DNA of 64,000 nt, from NCBI GenBank assembly GCA_040391785.1, contig JBEBXH010000002.1, forward strand, positions 62,001 to 126,000. The letters are read 5' to 3'. Every line of letters starts with the position of its first letter. The stretch's first letter is position 1. This stretch comes from UBA5239 sp040391785 (GTDB lineage Bacteria > Verrucomicrobiota > Lentisphaeria > Victivallales > Victivallaceae). The position numbers and the translations under genes were made by a program. The notes under the pieces were generated by a model. The model did no database searches, had not been told where the DNA came from, and saw only the letters and a program-made list of their open reading frames with translations. This document shows positions 53,974-62,614 of this stretch, one piece after another.

Positions 53974-54032
53974 TTTATTATGCTGTTTTTGACTTTTTTG
54001 AATGCGGCATCCTGTTTTCCGGACTGCGGGTG

Positions 54033-54060
54033 TTGTGATCTGTTGATTCCCCGGTATAAT
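54033..54060 (+). promoter_or_regulatory. Candidate promoter of the DUF4091 operon
   Basis: TTGTGA at 54033-54038 and TATAAT at 54055-54060, 16-base spacer, 32 bases before the ATG. AAGGA at about 54082 serves as ribosome site. Confidence 0.55.
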
Positions 54061-54092
54061 TATTATCGTAACACAACTGTAAGGAATCAACC

Positions 54093-56477
54093 ATGAAATT
54101 TTATTCTGTACTGTTTCTGCTGCTGGGATGCGCCATGATGCTTCAGGCGGAAAATCTGGCCCTCGGCAAGACCTTCAAAGCCAACTACCAGCCCGGCAAA
54201 AAATCATTGTCGTTGTTGACCGACGGCAAAGTCGCCTCCCCGGAAGTCAGCAATGATTATCAGGGGCATCCTGAAACGCTGTTCTTCGACGCCACCTACC
54301 GCAAGACGGGTCTGGTGCTGGATCTCGACCTGGGCGAAGTATGCGGCGTCGACCGGATCACGTTTTCGTCATTTCAGCGTTATGGACGCGGCATGGTGCT
54401 GCTGCCGTTCGTCGTCCAGATGTACCTGAGCGATGACGGCAAGAATTACCGGTACTACGGCAATCTGGCGGAGGACAGCGCCGGCATCACGCCGGATATT
54501 GGCGACGCAGTGCAGCCGTTCCGGGTCGTCATGAGCAGCCGCGAGCTCAACGGCCACGGGCGTTATGTGAAACTGATTGCCCGCAGCGCCCGGTTCATCG
54601 CCTGCGACGAAATCGAGGTGCTCGGCAGCAAAACCTCCGGCACGAACAGCGGCACCGCCGTGAAACAGCTTGCCGCCAGCGACGCCGATATGACGAATGT
54701 CGGGATCAAGCGCCGCTACTACATCGACCTGCGCAAAACCGTCAACCTCATCGAGTCGCTCCCTGCCGCGGATCGCGAAGGCTTACTCAAGGAAGCCGAA
54801 ACGCTGAAAACGCGGATCGCGGAATACCGCTTCCAAGGCAATCCGGAAACGGTCAAACTGGTCGTGCCGTATGATGCGCTGCATGAGGATATCTACGCAC
54901 TGTTCGGCAAGGCGGCCGCGGTGAAAAAACTCCCGGCCGTTTCGCTCTGGCGCAGCAACGAATACAGCTATCTCAATCAGTTTGTTCTGCCGGGCAGGGA
55001 ATTGCCGCCGATTTCGTATCATATGATGCAGAACGAGCGGCGCGGCGCCACTTTCAATCTGTTCAACGCCACGGGCGAAAAACAAACCGTATCGTTCCGC
55101 ATTGCCGATATTCCGGCGGTCACCGCCCGGCTGGTGGAGACAGTCGACACCTCCGGCAATGTCCTGGTGGCGGCGGCCCTGAAAGACCTCACGCCTGTGA
55201 ACGGTGTCTATACAATTACGTTGCCGCCCGGCATGACCACGCAGGTCTGGCTCGACATCGACACGGCGAAACTGGCGCAGGGGACCTATAAAGGCGAGGT
55301 CCGTTTCGACGGGGCAAAGTTGGCTTCGCTGCCGCTGCAGTTCCAGGTGTCGAAATACCGCCTGCCGGATACGCTGACCTTTCAGGCGACGTTGTGGGAC
55401 TATACCTTTAACCATGCGGGGGGCATTACCAAAGAAAATGTTGATGCGGTGGCTGCATTATTGGACAAAGAACGCATTTCGCCGTGGGCCTATGGCCAAC
55501 TCCCCGAAAAAGTTGATGGCGCGCCTTATCTTGAATCGCTCGATTTCATGCTGGAAAAAATGCCGAATGCACCCCGCTATTACATCTTTTACAGCCTCTG
55601 GCCGGAGCACAAGGATTCCCGGCGCAACACCTTCGCCGGACTCAAACCCGGCACACCCGAGTTCAACGACGCGGTGAAAATCTGGGCTCAGAAATGGCAG
55701 CAGGAACTCGACAAACGCGGCATTCCAAAAGGCAAAGTAATTTTCCATCTGCATGACGAACCGAATACCGTGAAGCAGATCCAATTCCTGACCGATTGGG
55801 CGGCCGCTGTTCGTGCCGGCGCGCCGGGAATCTCCATCATCTGCAATCCCCCGCATTCGTATAACAAAGACATGCTGGCCGCGACGGAAAAGGCCCTGCA
55901 GTACTGCGATATTTTCATGCCGCGCTTTGCCCGTTATTTTCTCGTCAAAGACGGCTGGCCGGAACTGCAGAAGAATTTCCAGGCCAATGGTGGCGAACTC
56001 CAGTATTATGACTGTGCCGGCCCGACGCGGTTGTTCGACCCCGATTACTACCGGATGTTGGCCTGGTACGGCGCCCGCGACAATGCCACCGGCATGGCGT
56101 TCTGGCGGCTGCAGGCCCCGGTCAGTTGGAACAACTATCTTTCGTTGAGCAATCTGTGGCCGGTGATTTTCCTGAATCCCGACAGTGTGCAGGGGGCCAA
56201 GCCGTTCGAGGCGCTTCGCGAGGGGCGGATCGACTTCGAATACATCAAGATCCTGCGCGGCAAAATACAGGAGTTGCGCGCCGCCTCGCGTCCACAGGAC
56301 GCCGACCGCGCCCAGGCGTTTCTGGATCAGGTCATAAGTGATGTCCTTACCGCTCAAAGCAAGCGTCCGGTGGCGGGTACTTACTACCATGAATTCTGGT
56401 ATGACGACATTTCCATGTGTCCGCTGTTGAACCAGAGCCGCGAAAAGATTCTGAATTATCTGGAAAAAATCAAATAA
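54093..56477 (+). CDS. Secreted DUF4091 glycoside hydrolase-like protein with F5/8C-like N-domain
   Basis: 794 residues with a signal peptide (KFYSVLFLLLGCAMMLQA). The N-terminal 190 residues look like an F5/8 type C (discoidin) carbohydrate-binding domain (NLALGKTF, LVLDLDLGEVCGVDRITF, FVVQMYLSDDGKNYRYYG). A linker beta domain follows (PPGMTTQVWLDIDTAKLAQGTYKGEV), then a TIM barrel ending with the DUF4091 signature ATGMAFWRLQAPVSWNNYL and LREGRIDFEYIKIL. It probably cleaves a plant or host glycan outside the cytoplasm. First gene of a tight five-gene operon. Confidence 0.85.
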   Translation: MKFYSVLFLLLGCAMMLQAENLALGKTFKANYQPGKKSLSLLTDGKVASPEVSNDYQGHPETLFFDATYRKTGLVLDLDLGEVCGVDRITFSSFQRYGRGMVLLPFVVQMYLSDDGKNYRYYGNLAEDSAGITPDIGDAVQPFRVVMSSRELNGHGRYVKLIARSARFIACDEIEVLGSKTSGTNSGTAVKQLAASDADMTNVGIKRRYYIDLRKTVNLIESLPAADREGLLKEAETLKTRIAEYRFQGNPETVKLVVPYDALHEDIYALFGKAAAVKKLPAVSLWRSNEYSYLNQFVLPGRELPPISYHMMQNERRGATFNLFNATGEKQTVSFRIADIPAVTARLVETVDTSGNVLVAAALKDLTPVNGVYTITLPPGMTTQVWLDIDTAKLAQGTYKGEVRFDGAKLASLPLQFQVSKYRLPDTLTFQATLWDYTFNHAGGITKENVDAVAALLDKERISPWAYGQLPEKVDGAPYLESLDFMLEKMPNAPRYYIFYSLWPEHKDSRRNTFAGLKPGTPEFNDAVKIWAQKWQQELDKRGIPKGKVIFHLHDEPNTVKQIQFLTDWAAAVRAGAPGISIICNPPHSYNKDMLAATEKALQYCDIFMPRFARYFLVKDGWPELQKNFQANGGELQYYDCAGPTRLFDPDYYRMLAWYGARDNATGMAFWRLQAPVSWNNYLSLSNLWPVIFLNPDSVQGAKPFEALREGRIDFEYIKILRGKIQELRAASRPQDADRAQAFLDQVISDVLTAQSKRPVAGTYYHEFWYDDISMCPLLNQSREKILNYLEKIK

Positions 56478-56492
56478 CTCACGGAGGTTTTT

Positions 56493-57161
56493 ATGAGAAA
56501 TAAACGATTTTTCACCTTGATTGAACTCCTCGTTGTGATCGCCATCATCGCTATACTGGCTGCCATGCTGTTGCCCGCGCTGAACAAGGCCCGCGAGAAA
56601 GCCCACGCTGCCAAGTGCATCGGACACTTGAAGGAGATCAGCCTGACGCATAATCAGTACCTTCATGATTTCGATGACTATATCGTTCACGGTACGCTGG
56701 GGCTTTATCCCGGGGGCAAAGACATTTACTGGTTCCGTTATTTTTCGCAAACCTATATGGGGTCGGCTCCCTTGGCGAATTATACCGGTTTCCACGAAGG
56801 GATCTTCTCTTGTCCCGCCGAAAAAGTTCCTCACGGTTCGTATACCGCAGGCCATTTTACTTATTCGCATTACGGCTTGAATGCCTGGCTGAACTCCCGC
56901 AAAGGGGCGTCCTTCAATGAATGGCGCAAAGCCGGTACGGTGACTCAACCGTCTGTCGCCGTACTGGGGGCGGATCTGGCGCAGCTCAATACCTGGGCTT
57001 TGAGTTATTCAACATATATGTCATACCGCCACGGCGGAAGAGCCAACTATTTCTTTCTTGATGGCCATACGGAATCCGCCACGCTGAATGAGTTCAATCA
57101 GGCAGAGAGCGGCTATGATGCCACATTCGGGCGCCTCCTAAGCGGCTTCAAGCCGTTTTAA
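56493..57161 (+). CDS. Prepilin-type protein with H-X9-DG C-terminal motif, second copy
   Basis: 222 residues, NKRFFTLIELLVVIAIIAI at the N-terminus (Phe, not Gly, before the +1 Phe) and HGGRANYFFLDGH near the end. Paralogue of the 47068 product: same length and architecture, and again directly beside a secreted glycosidase-like gene. ACGGAGG precedes the start. It probably joins a pseudopilus tied to glycan handling. Confidence 0.92.
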   Translation: MRNKRFFTLIELLVVIAIIAILAAMLLPALNKAREKAHAAKCIGHLKEISLTHNQYLHDFDDYIVHGTLGLYPGGKDIYWFRYFSQTYMGSAPLANYTGFHEGIFSCPAEKVPHGSYTAGHFTYSHYGLNAWLNSRKGASFNEWRKAGTVTQPSVAVLGADLAQLNTWALSYSTYMSYRHGGRANYFFLDGHTESATLNEFNQAESGYDATFGRLLSGFKPF

Positions 57162-57170
57162 GGAGAAGTC

Positions 57171-58268
57171 ATGATGACAAAAATTTTAATTTTGTATCTG
57201 CTGGCATTGCTGCCGGTATTCGGCGGCGAGTTGCATCTGTTGCTGCCGGAAAAAATCTACGCGGTACCGGGGATCGAAACCAATGTGTATTTCGACAACA
57301 TTGTCCTGACGCCGAACCCGGCGAACTACGTTTTCGATGTGGATTGCAAGCGGGGGCGCAACGACGCCAAGCGCTGGCGCTTCACCCCTGACTCAAAGGA
57401 TGCCGGCGAATTCGATTGGGAAATCTGCATCAGCGACGGGTTCAACATTGTCGCGCAGGGCAAAACCAAACTGGTGATCACTCCGGAAAACGCCGAGGAT
57501 GAACGCGAAATTTCGATCCTGATGGTCGGCGACAGTTTAACCGCGGCCGGGCTTTATCCGGCCCGGCTTGGCGCGTTGATGCCGCAGCTGAAAATGATCG
57601 GCAGCCGGAAAAGCGGCGGCGCCGTGCATGAGGGCTACGGCGGCTGGCACTGGGAGTCATTCCTGACGCAAGTTCAGGACAAAAACAAGCCCCGCAAATC
57701 GTCCAATGCCACCAGTCCCTTCCTGTTCGAAAAAGGTGGGCGCCATGAGCCGGATTTCCAGCAGTATCTGAATAAATTCAACGGCGGCAAAGCGCCCGAT
57801 TTCATCACGGTCATGCTGGGAATCAATGATATTTTCGGAGCCACCGATGACGATGTCGAGGTGCGGATTGCCGCAATTCTGGAAAATGCCGAACGGCTGA
57901 TCGCGGTATTCCGCGCGGCCGCGCCCAAAGCGGTGATCGGGGTCGGTTTCCCCACGCCCGGCGCGGCGAGTCAGGACGCCTTCGGCAGCAATTACCGTTG
58001 CGGCCAGACCCGCTGGCAATTCAAGAAAAACCAGCACCGGCTCTGCCTGGCCATGCTGCGGAAATTCGGCGATTCGGTTTCGCTGATTCCAACTTTTGTT
58101 AACCTCGACTGCGAAAACAATTTCCCGGTTCAGAGTGAAAAAATCAACGCCCATAACGAGCAGGAAATCGTCCGTCAGAGCAATGGCGTCCACCCCGCTC
58201 CATCCGGCTACAACCAGATCGGCGATACGTTTTATTGCTGGCTGAAAAATCAACTGAAAGAGAAATGA
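57171..58268 (+). CDS. Secreted SGNH/GDSL hydrolase
   Basis: 365 residues, signal peptide (TKILILYLLALLPVFGG), an Ig-like N-domain, then an SGNH esterase core: MVGDSLTAAG with Ser122 (block I), GYGGWHW (block II), MLGINDIFG (block III) and SNGVHPAPSGY (block V, His341). The usual Asp three residues before the His is Asn here, so the triad is Ser-His with weakened or relocated acid. A carbohydrate esterase (deacetylase) role fits the operon. AAGGAGAAG precedes the start. Confidence 0.85.
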   Translation: MMTKILILYLLALLPVFGGELHLLLPEKIYAVPGIETNVYFDNIVLTPNPANYVFDVDCKRGRNDAKRWRFTPDSKDAGEFDWEICISDGFNIVAQGKTKLVITPENAEDEREISILMVGDSLTAAGLYPARLGALMPQLKMIGSRKSGGAVHEGYGGWHWESFLTQVQDKNKPRKSSNATSPFLFEKGGRHEPDFQQYLNKFNGGKAPDFITVMLGINDIFGATDDDVEVRIAAILENAERLIAVFRAAAPKAVIGVGFPTPGAASQDAFGSNYRCGQTRWQFKKNQHRLCLAMLRKFGDSVSLIPTFVNLDCENNFPVQSEKINAHNEQEIVRQSNGVHPAPSGYNQIGDTFYCWLKNQLKEK

Positions 58269-58269
58269 A

Positions 58270-59334
58270 ATGATAAAACGCTACGAAAAAAATCCGCTGC
58301 TCTCCGCCGCCGACTTGAGCTACCCCTCGACATTGGTGTTCAATGCCGGCGTCACGAAGTACCGCGGCAAATATGTGATGATCTTCCGGAACGACGTCGG
58401 ATTTTCCCCGGCGAACGGCGGCAAAAATTATTCGAACCTGGGCATCGCTTTCAGCCGTGACGGGCGCAAATGGCACCCGAGCCCCCGGCCGTGGCTGGAA
58501 ATCACCGGCTGCCACCCGGAAATCACCCGGATTTACGATCCGCGGCTGACGGTGATTGAGGGGCGGTGCTACATCTGTTTCGCCATCAGCACCCGCGCCG
58601 GGGTCTGCGGCGGCATCGGCGTGATCGCCGAGGATTTCAGCTCGCTGGAAGTGCTTTCGATCTCCACACCCGACAATCGCAATATGGTGCTGTTCCCGGA
58701 AAAAATCAATGGGCGGTTCGTCCGGCTCGAGCGTCCTTTCCCCGAATACAGCATCGGCTTCAAGGAGCATTTCGATATCTGGATTTCCAGCTCGGAAAAC
58801 GGACGCGACTGGGGTGATTCGCGCCTGCTCCTGAGTCACCATGACGTACCGTTCTGCAACAGCAAAATCGGTCCGGGCGCGCCGCCGATACGCACGGAAA
58901 AAGGTTACCTGACCACCTTTCATGCCGTCTGGAAAGATGCCGCGAAAAATCTGGACTGCTGGGAATACGTCCCCGGCGCGACCTGGAACAAGATTTATTA
59001 TGGCGGAATCATGCTGCTGGACCTGCATGACCCCACCCGCGTGATTGGGCTATGCAAAACTCCGCTGCTGACGCCGCGGGCGAATTATGAGGTGAAGGGT
59101 TTTCGCGGGTCGGTGATCTTCCCGGGCGGGATGATTCTGGAAGACAACGGCGAAGTCAAAATTTACTATGGCGCCGCCGATACGGTCGAGTGCCTCGCTT
59201 CCGCTCATGTCGACGAATTACTGGCGATGTGCGAACCGTTCACGCCGGATCACTTCAACCTGAATAACACACAAATGCCTTGCTATTCGCCGCTTATCAC
59301 CGCCAGACTTGATTTGGTGGAAAATTCAATATGA
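58270..59334 (+). CDS. Glycoside hydrolase family 130-like phosphorylase/hydrolase
   Basis: 354 residues, cytoplasmic, with the five-bladed propeller pattern of GH130: KRYEKNPLLSAADLSYPSTLVFNAGVTKYRGKYVMIFR, RIYDPRLTVIEGRCYICFA, EHFDIWISSSENGRDWG, CNSKIGPGAPPIRTEKGYLTTFHAV, and VIFPGGMILEDNGEVKIYYGAADT near the end. The family acts on beta-mannosides, mostly by phosphorolysis, which suggests the operon targets a mannose-containing glycan. It follows the esterase gene by 1 base. Confidence 0.87.
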   Translation: MIKRYEKNPLLSAADLSYPSTLVFNAGVTKYRGKYVMIFRNDVGFSPANGGKNYSNLGIAFSRDGRKWHPSPRPWLEITGCHPEITRIYDPRLTVIEGRCYICFAISTRAGVCGGIGVIAEDFSSLEVLSISTPDNRNMVLFPEKINGRFVRLERPFPEYSIGFKEHFDIWISSSENGRDWGDSRLLLSHHDVPFCNSKIGPGAPPIRTEKGYLTTFHAVWKDAAKNLDCWEYVPGATWNKIYYGGIMLLDLHDPTRVIGLCKTPLLTPRANYEVKGFRGSVIFPGGMILEDNGEVKIYYGAADTVECLASAHVDELLAMCEPFTPDHFNLNNTQMPCYSPLITARLDLVENSI

Positions 59335-59375
59335 TCAAAATGTAAGCCCGGGAAATAGGCGTCTGCCATAAGACA

Positions 59376-59421
59376 AGCCGCGATTTTGGCACGGAGAGGC
59401 GGGCTCGGCGCGCTGCTCTGT
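59376..59421 (+). pseudogene. Remnant of a chromate transporter gene 3' end
   Basis: GGCGGGCTCGGCGCGCTGCT and the following 14 bases (59398-59431) match the end of the ChrA-like gene (52694-52727) at 31 of 34 positions and encode GGLGALLC in phase, preceded by ATTTTGGCA against ATTTTCGCG. It lies in otherwise gene-free DNA and reaches into the convergent metW stop. Probably a scar of rearrangement or duplication. Confidence 0.5.
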
Positions 59422-60047
59422 CAGCGCCTGGAGATGACGAAAACGCAGGTCGGGGCGAACATATTCGGCATTAAATTGGCCAGGAATTTGTTGTGCTGCG
59501 AAAGCGGTATTTCACGGACGATGTTGACGCTGAGTTCGCTGCAGAGATTACGGAAATCCTGAATGGTGCCGAGGTGGATATTGTCCGTGGAAAACCAGTG
59601 GTCGGGCAGGGTCTTGGTCTCCGGCATCCTGCCGTTGAAAACCAGCTGTGCCCGTACTCCGATATACCCGAAATTGATGAAGCTGATCACCCCGAGCGTG
59701 CCGATGCGCAGGATCTGCTGGATCAGCAAATCCGGGCGGCGCACGGTCTGGATGGTGCGGCTGAGCGCGACATAGTCAAAGGTGTCGTTTTCGATGTATT
59801 CAAGGTCATTGTCGAGGTCCATGTGCATGACGGGGACGCCGCGGGCGATGCAGTCGATGATCTTCTTCTGGGAGATTTCGACGCCGATGCCGTGAATGCC
59901 TTTTTCGTCATGCAGGAGTTTGAGCAGTGAGCCGCTGCCACAGCCGAGGTCGAGCACCCGCACCCCGTCTTCCTTGGGGATGATGTCGGCGATGACCAGC
60001 AAATCGGGGCGGCGTTCCGCCAGATCCTTGCGCAGAATATCAGACAT
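59421..60047 (-). CDS. metW: MetW-like methionine biosynthesis protein
   Basis: 208 residues with a Rossmann methyltransferase fold: VRVLDLGCGSGSLLKLL, IHGIGVEISQKKIIDCIARGVPVMHMDLD, FDYVALSRTIQTVRRPDLLIQQILRIG, and FINFGYIGVRAQLVFNGRMP, characteristic of MetW. It works with MetX in acylation of homoserine. The gene starts 8 bases inside the metX stop, so the pair is coupled. Confidence 0.93.
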   Translation of the reverse strand: MSDILRKDLAERRPDLLVIADIIPKEDGVRVLDLGCGSGSLLKLLHDEKGIHGIGVEISQKKIIDCIARGVPVMHMDLDNDLEYIENDTFDYVALSRTIQTVRRPDLLIQQILRIGTLGVISFINFGYIGVRAQLVFNGRMPETKTLPDHWFSTDNIHLGTIQDFRNLCSELSVNIVREIPLSQHNKFLANLMPNMFAPTCVFVISRR

Positions 60048-61206
60048 GTTTCATCCTCCCGTGTTGAATTTTCAGGAAGTCGGACATCATTTTGCCGAGG
60101 GTTTCCACCTCGAGCAGGAATGCGTCGTGACCGTAGGATGACTCGATTTCGCAGGAGCTTACCGCAACTTCGTTGTTCAGCAGCGCCCGCACCAGTTCGC
60201 GCGACTGCGGAGTCGGGAAAAGCCAGTCGCTGGTAAACGAGACCACCAGGAACGGGCATTTGACCATGCCGAGCGCCTTGGTCAGATTGCCGCCCGCATA
60301 GGCGGAAATATCGAAATAATCCATGGCACGGGTGATATACAGATAACTGTTGGCGTCGAAACGCTCCACGAAGCGCTGGCCCTGATAATCCAGATAGCTC
60401 TCCACGGCGAAGTCGAATTTGAAGTCGAACGAATAGCTTTGCGATTTCTGCAGCACACGGCCGAATTTCCGCTTCATGGATTCATCGCTCAGATATGTGA
60501 TATGGGCGAGCATCCGGGCGGTGGAGAGACCTTTGACCGGAATATTTTCGTCGTAATTGCCGTTGTTCCAGTTCGGGTCGGTTTTGATGGCTTCGCGGCC
60601 GACCCAGTTAAAGGCGATACTTTGCGGCGAGAGGCGCGGAGTGGTGGCGATGGCGATGGCGCATTGCAGTTCATCCGGGTACAGCCGCGCCCACTCCAGC
60701 ACTTGCATGCCGCCCATGGAACCGCCGAGCACGCCGAGCCATTTGCGGATCTTCAGGTGCTTCATCAGACGGTGCTGCGCCTTGGCCATGTCGGCAATGG
60801 TGATGACCGGGAAATCCATATTGTAAAGCTTGCCGGTTTCCGGGTTTACCGAGCGCGGGCCGGTGGAACCGCTGCAGCCGCCGATGACATTGCTGCAGAC
60901 GACGAAATATTTGTTGGTGTCGATATATTTGCCGGGGCCGATCATGTCGTCCCACCAGCCGGGCTTCTCGTCCGGATTGTCCTCGGTGAAGTAACCGGCC
61001 ACGTGGGCGTCGCCGGAAAGCGCGTGGAGGACGAGGATGGCGTTGTCGCCGTTATTGCTGAGCGTGCCGTAGGTTTCGTAACGGACAGTGACCGAAGTGA
61101 GTTTCTTGCCGCAATCCAACAGCAGAGCGTCGTCCCCGTTGTCTCCGAAGTGGAAATCCTGGGGCTTAACCACAAGCCTTCTACGATTGAATTCACGTTC
61201 GCTCAT
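60040..61206 (-). CDS. metX: Homoserine O-acyltransferase MetX
   Basis: 388 residues from ATG 61206; frames upstream give no conserved sequence. Alpha/beta hydrolase with the triad Ser163 (LGGSMGGMQ), Asp327 (TSDWLFP) and His360 (YGHDAF). Family marks include LVLHALSGDAHVAG, VVCSNVIGGCSGSTGP and GKYIDTNKYF. Transfers acetyl (or succinyl) from CoA to homoserine, the first committed step to methionine in the cytoplasm. The ribosome site is weak (CAGGG). No S-box riboswitch was recognised in the leader. Confidence 0.95.
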   Translation of the reverse strand: MSEREFNRRRLVVKPQDFHFGDNGDDALLLDCGKKLTSVTVRYETYGTLSNNGDNAILVLHALSGDAHVAGYFTEDNPDEKPGWWDDMIGPGKYIDTNKYFVVCSNVIGGCSGSTGPRSVNPETGKLYNMDFPVITIADMAKAQHRLMKHLKIRKWLGVLGGSMGGMQVLEWARLYPDELQCAIAIATTPRLSPQSIAFNWVGREAIKTDPNWNNGNYDENIPVKGLSTARMLAHITYLSDESMKRKFGRVLQKSQSYSFDFKFDFAVESYLDYQGQRFVERFDANSYLYITRAMDYFDISAYAGGNLTKALGMVKCPFLVVSFTSDWLFPTPQSRELVRALLNNEVAVSSCEIESSYGHDAFLLEVETLGKMMSDFLKIQHGRMKHV

Positions 61207-61341
61207 ATGCCCTGACACCATGTAAAAAATTGCGATTGAAAATTTAACCTCATTTTGGTGAAAATTCAACCGGAAATTCACGAATAGATGAAATTTACTG
61301 CTAATCCGGTGTTTCGGGCAAGCCCGTCAAAAGTCGAATTA

Positions 61342-61434
61342 ATGGGACACATGGGACTTTATGGGACCTATGGGAAACCATTTTTGAGCTTATCGTCAGT
61401 TTCTCATTTGTCTCATTTGTCCCATTCGTCCCAT
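61342..61434. repeat. Inverted array of 9-bp ATGGGAC-type repeats
   Basis: Left block 61342-61378 holds four units beginning ATGGGA (the first two start 9 bases apart, the next 10, then 9). Right block 61399-61434 holds four inverted units of exactly 9 bases, reading on the minus strand ATGGGACGA, ATGGGACAA, ATGAGACAA, ATGAGAAAC. The two blocks can fold on each other around a 20-base loop. It lies between the metX leader and the DUF4886 terminator. Outside this array the stretch 61207-61561 contains no gene. Confidence 0.8.
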
Positions 61435-61498
61435 GAATGATGATTTTTGGCGGGACCGGTGTTTCGATGGGCCCCAAAATAAATAATTGAAAAAGAAA

Positions 61499-61545
61499 AA
61501 CCCGTCCGCATTCGGTTTGATACCGGGAGCGGACGGGTTGATTTT
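61499..61545 (-). terminator. Strong terminator of the DUF4886 gene
   Basis: Arms AACCCGTCCGC and GCGGACGGGTT, perfect over 11 bases, 19-base loop, with T runs on both sides (TTTTTCTTTTTC leftward, GATTTTTTAT rightward), so it may work in both directions. Located 17 bases after the leftward stop at 61562. Confidence 0.88.
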
Positions 61546-61561
61546 TTATGCCGGAACCGTG

Positions 61562-62461
61562 TTATTTCTTGTAACGGGCGTCCAGGGCTTTCTGGGCGGT
61601 TTCGCGGAGGAATTGGGCATCTTCTTCTTTGACTTCTTTGGGCACGAATTTGATATCGGAAGTCGGCTTGCCGAAGAAGAAACCGTACCAGACGCAGGAC
61701 TGCAGGTATTCGCCGCGTTTGTTCAGGTGGGACGGGTCGGGTTGTATATGATACTCGCCGGTCTTTTTGTCTTTGCTCCACCACATACCTTTTACGAAGG
61801 AGCCCTCTTCGGACGGCAGCGGATCGGGGTGCTTCAAGGTTTTCAGCATGGCCGGATCGTAGGGGACGTACGGGGTTTTCTGGGTTTCGCGGGCCATCTG
61901 GACGGCGTCGCCGGTGGGGATCACCCGGATCTTCAGGTCGGCGGCGGCTTTGTTGTAGGCCTCGGTCAACTTCTTGTACATTTCCGGCTGCTCGATTTTC
62001 CAGCTTGCCAGGCGCTTGTCGTCGAAACGGTAAGCCCAGGTCTGCTGAATCACCACTTCGGCGGTGGGGGCATATTTTTTCACATAATCATACAGGTCGC
62101 GGGCAAAGGGCTCGTAGCTTTCCGGCTTCCAGCTGAGGTGGCTGGCCTGCTGGATGGTAACGAAATCCCACTTGCGGGATTCCAATTTGTCGCGCAGGGT
62201 GTATTTCTTGTAATAGGGTTTGTACTCCGGATCGGCCTCGGATTTTTTCAGTTCGTTCCAGTGGCGTTCCAGCGAGCAGCCGCCGATATTGGCGCGTTCA
62301 AGAATGATTTTGTCGCCGGCGGATTCAGTGATTTTCGGCAGATAACCGAATACACTGTCGGCAAAGCTGTTGCCGATGGTCAGCACCGAAATTTCCTTGG
62401 CAAAGGCACACACGGCCAGCGCCGCGACGAGAGTTAAAGCAAGAAATGCTTTGATTTTCAT
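61562..62461 (-). CDS. Secreted DUF4886-type SGNH-like hydrolase
   Basis: About 299 residues. ATG 62461 is chosen because AAAGGAGGT lies 6 bases ahead and because it gives a signal peptide (KIKAFLALTLVAALAVCAFA). After it comes ISVLTIGNSFADSVFGYLP (block I with Ser of GNS), RANIGGCSLERHW, FVTIQQASHLSW and a late PDPSHLNKRGEYL with the DxxH-like pair. These are DUF4886 features, a lipase/esterase-like family in gut bacteria. It is a single gene with its own terminator. Confidence 0.83.
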   Translation of the reverse strand: MKIKAFLALTLVAALAVCAFAKEISVLTIGNSFADSVFGYLPKITESAGDKIILERANIGGCSLERHWNELKKSEADPEYKPYYKKYTLRDKLESRKWDFVTIQQASHLSWKPESYEPFARDLYDYVKKYAPTAEVVIQQTWAYRFDDKRLASWKIEQPEMYKKLTEAYNKAAADLKIRVIPTGDAVQMARETQKTPYVPYDPAMLKTLKHPDPLPSEEGSFVKGMWWSKDKKTGEYHIQPDPSHLNKRGEYLQSCVWYGFFFGKPTSDIKFVPKEVKEEDAQFLRETAQKALDARYKK

Positions 62462-62549
62462 TAGGACCTCCTTTTGATTTGACATATCAGGTAATATGCT
62501 CCCGATTTTGATTTTTTCAATAATTTTCGCATTTTTTCTGGAAAGGGGG

Positions 62550-62599
62550 TTGACTTTTATGTGAGTTGGTGTCATAATATTGTCAAATAAATGTCATAA
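62550..62599 (+). promoter_or_regulatory. merR promoter with three 11-bp-spaced TGTCA boxes
   Basis: TTGACT at 62550 and CATAAT at 62573 with a 17-base spacer. TGTCATAA (62570), TGTCAAAT (62581) and TGTCATAA (62592) repeat every 11 bases, from the -10 box to 16 bases before the ATG. Same-face spacing suggests cooperative binding of an autorepressor. Confidence 0.55.
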
Positions 62600-62614
62600 A
62601 GTGGAAGTCACATA

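Noticed and set aside
55458..56948. 496-codon minus-strand frame opposite the DUF4091 gene
   Set aside because: Antisense shadow; spans two real genes with signal peptide and pilin motifs on the plus strand.
61207..61341. SAM riboswitch ahead of metX
   Set aside because: No recognisable S-box type stems or conserved core in the leader.
61342..61434. CRISPR array
   Set aside because: Units are 9 bases without spacers and occur in two opposed blocks; no cas genes.
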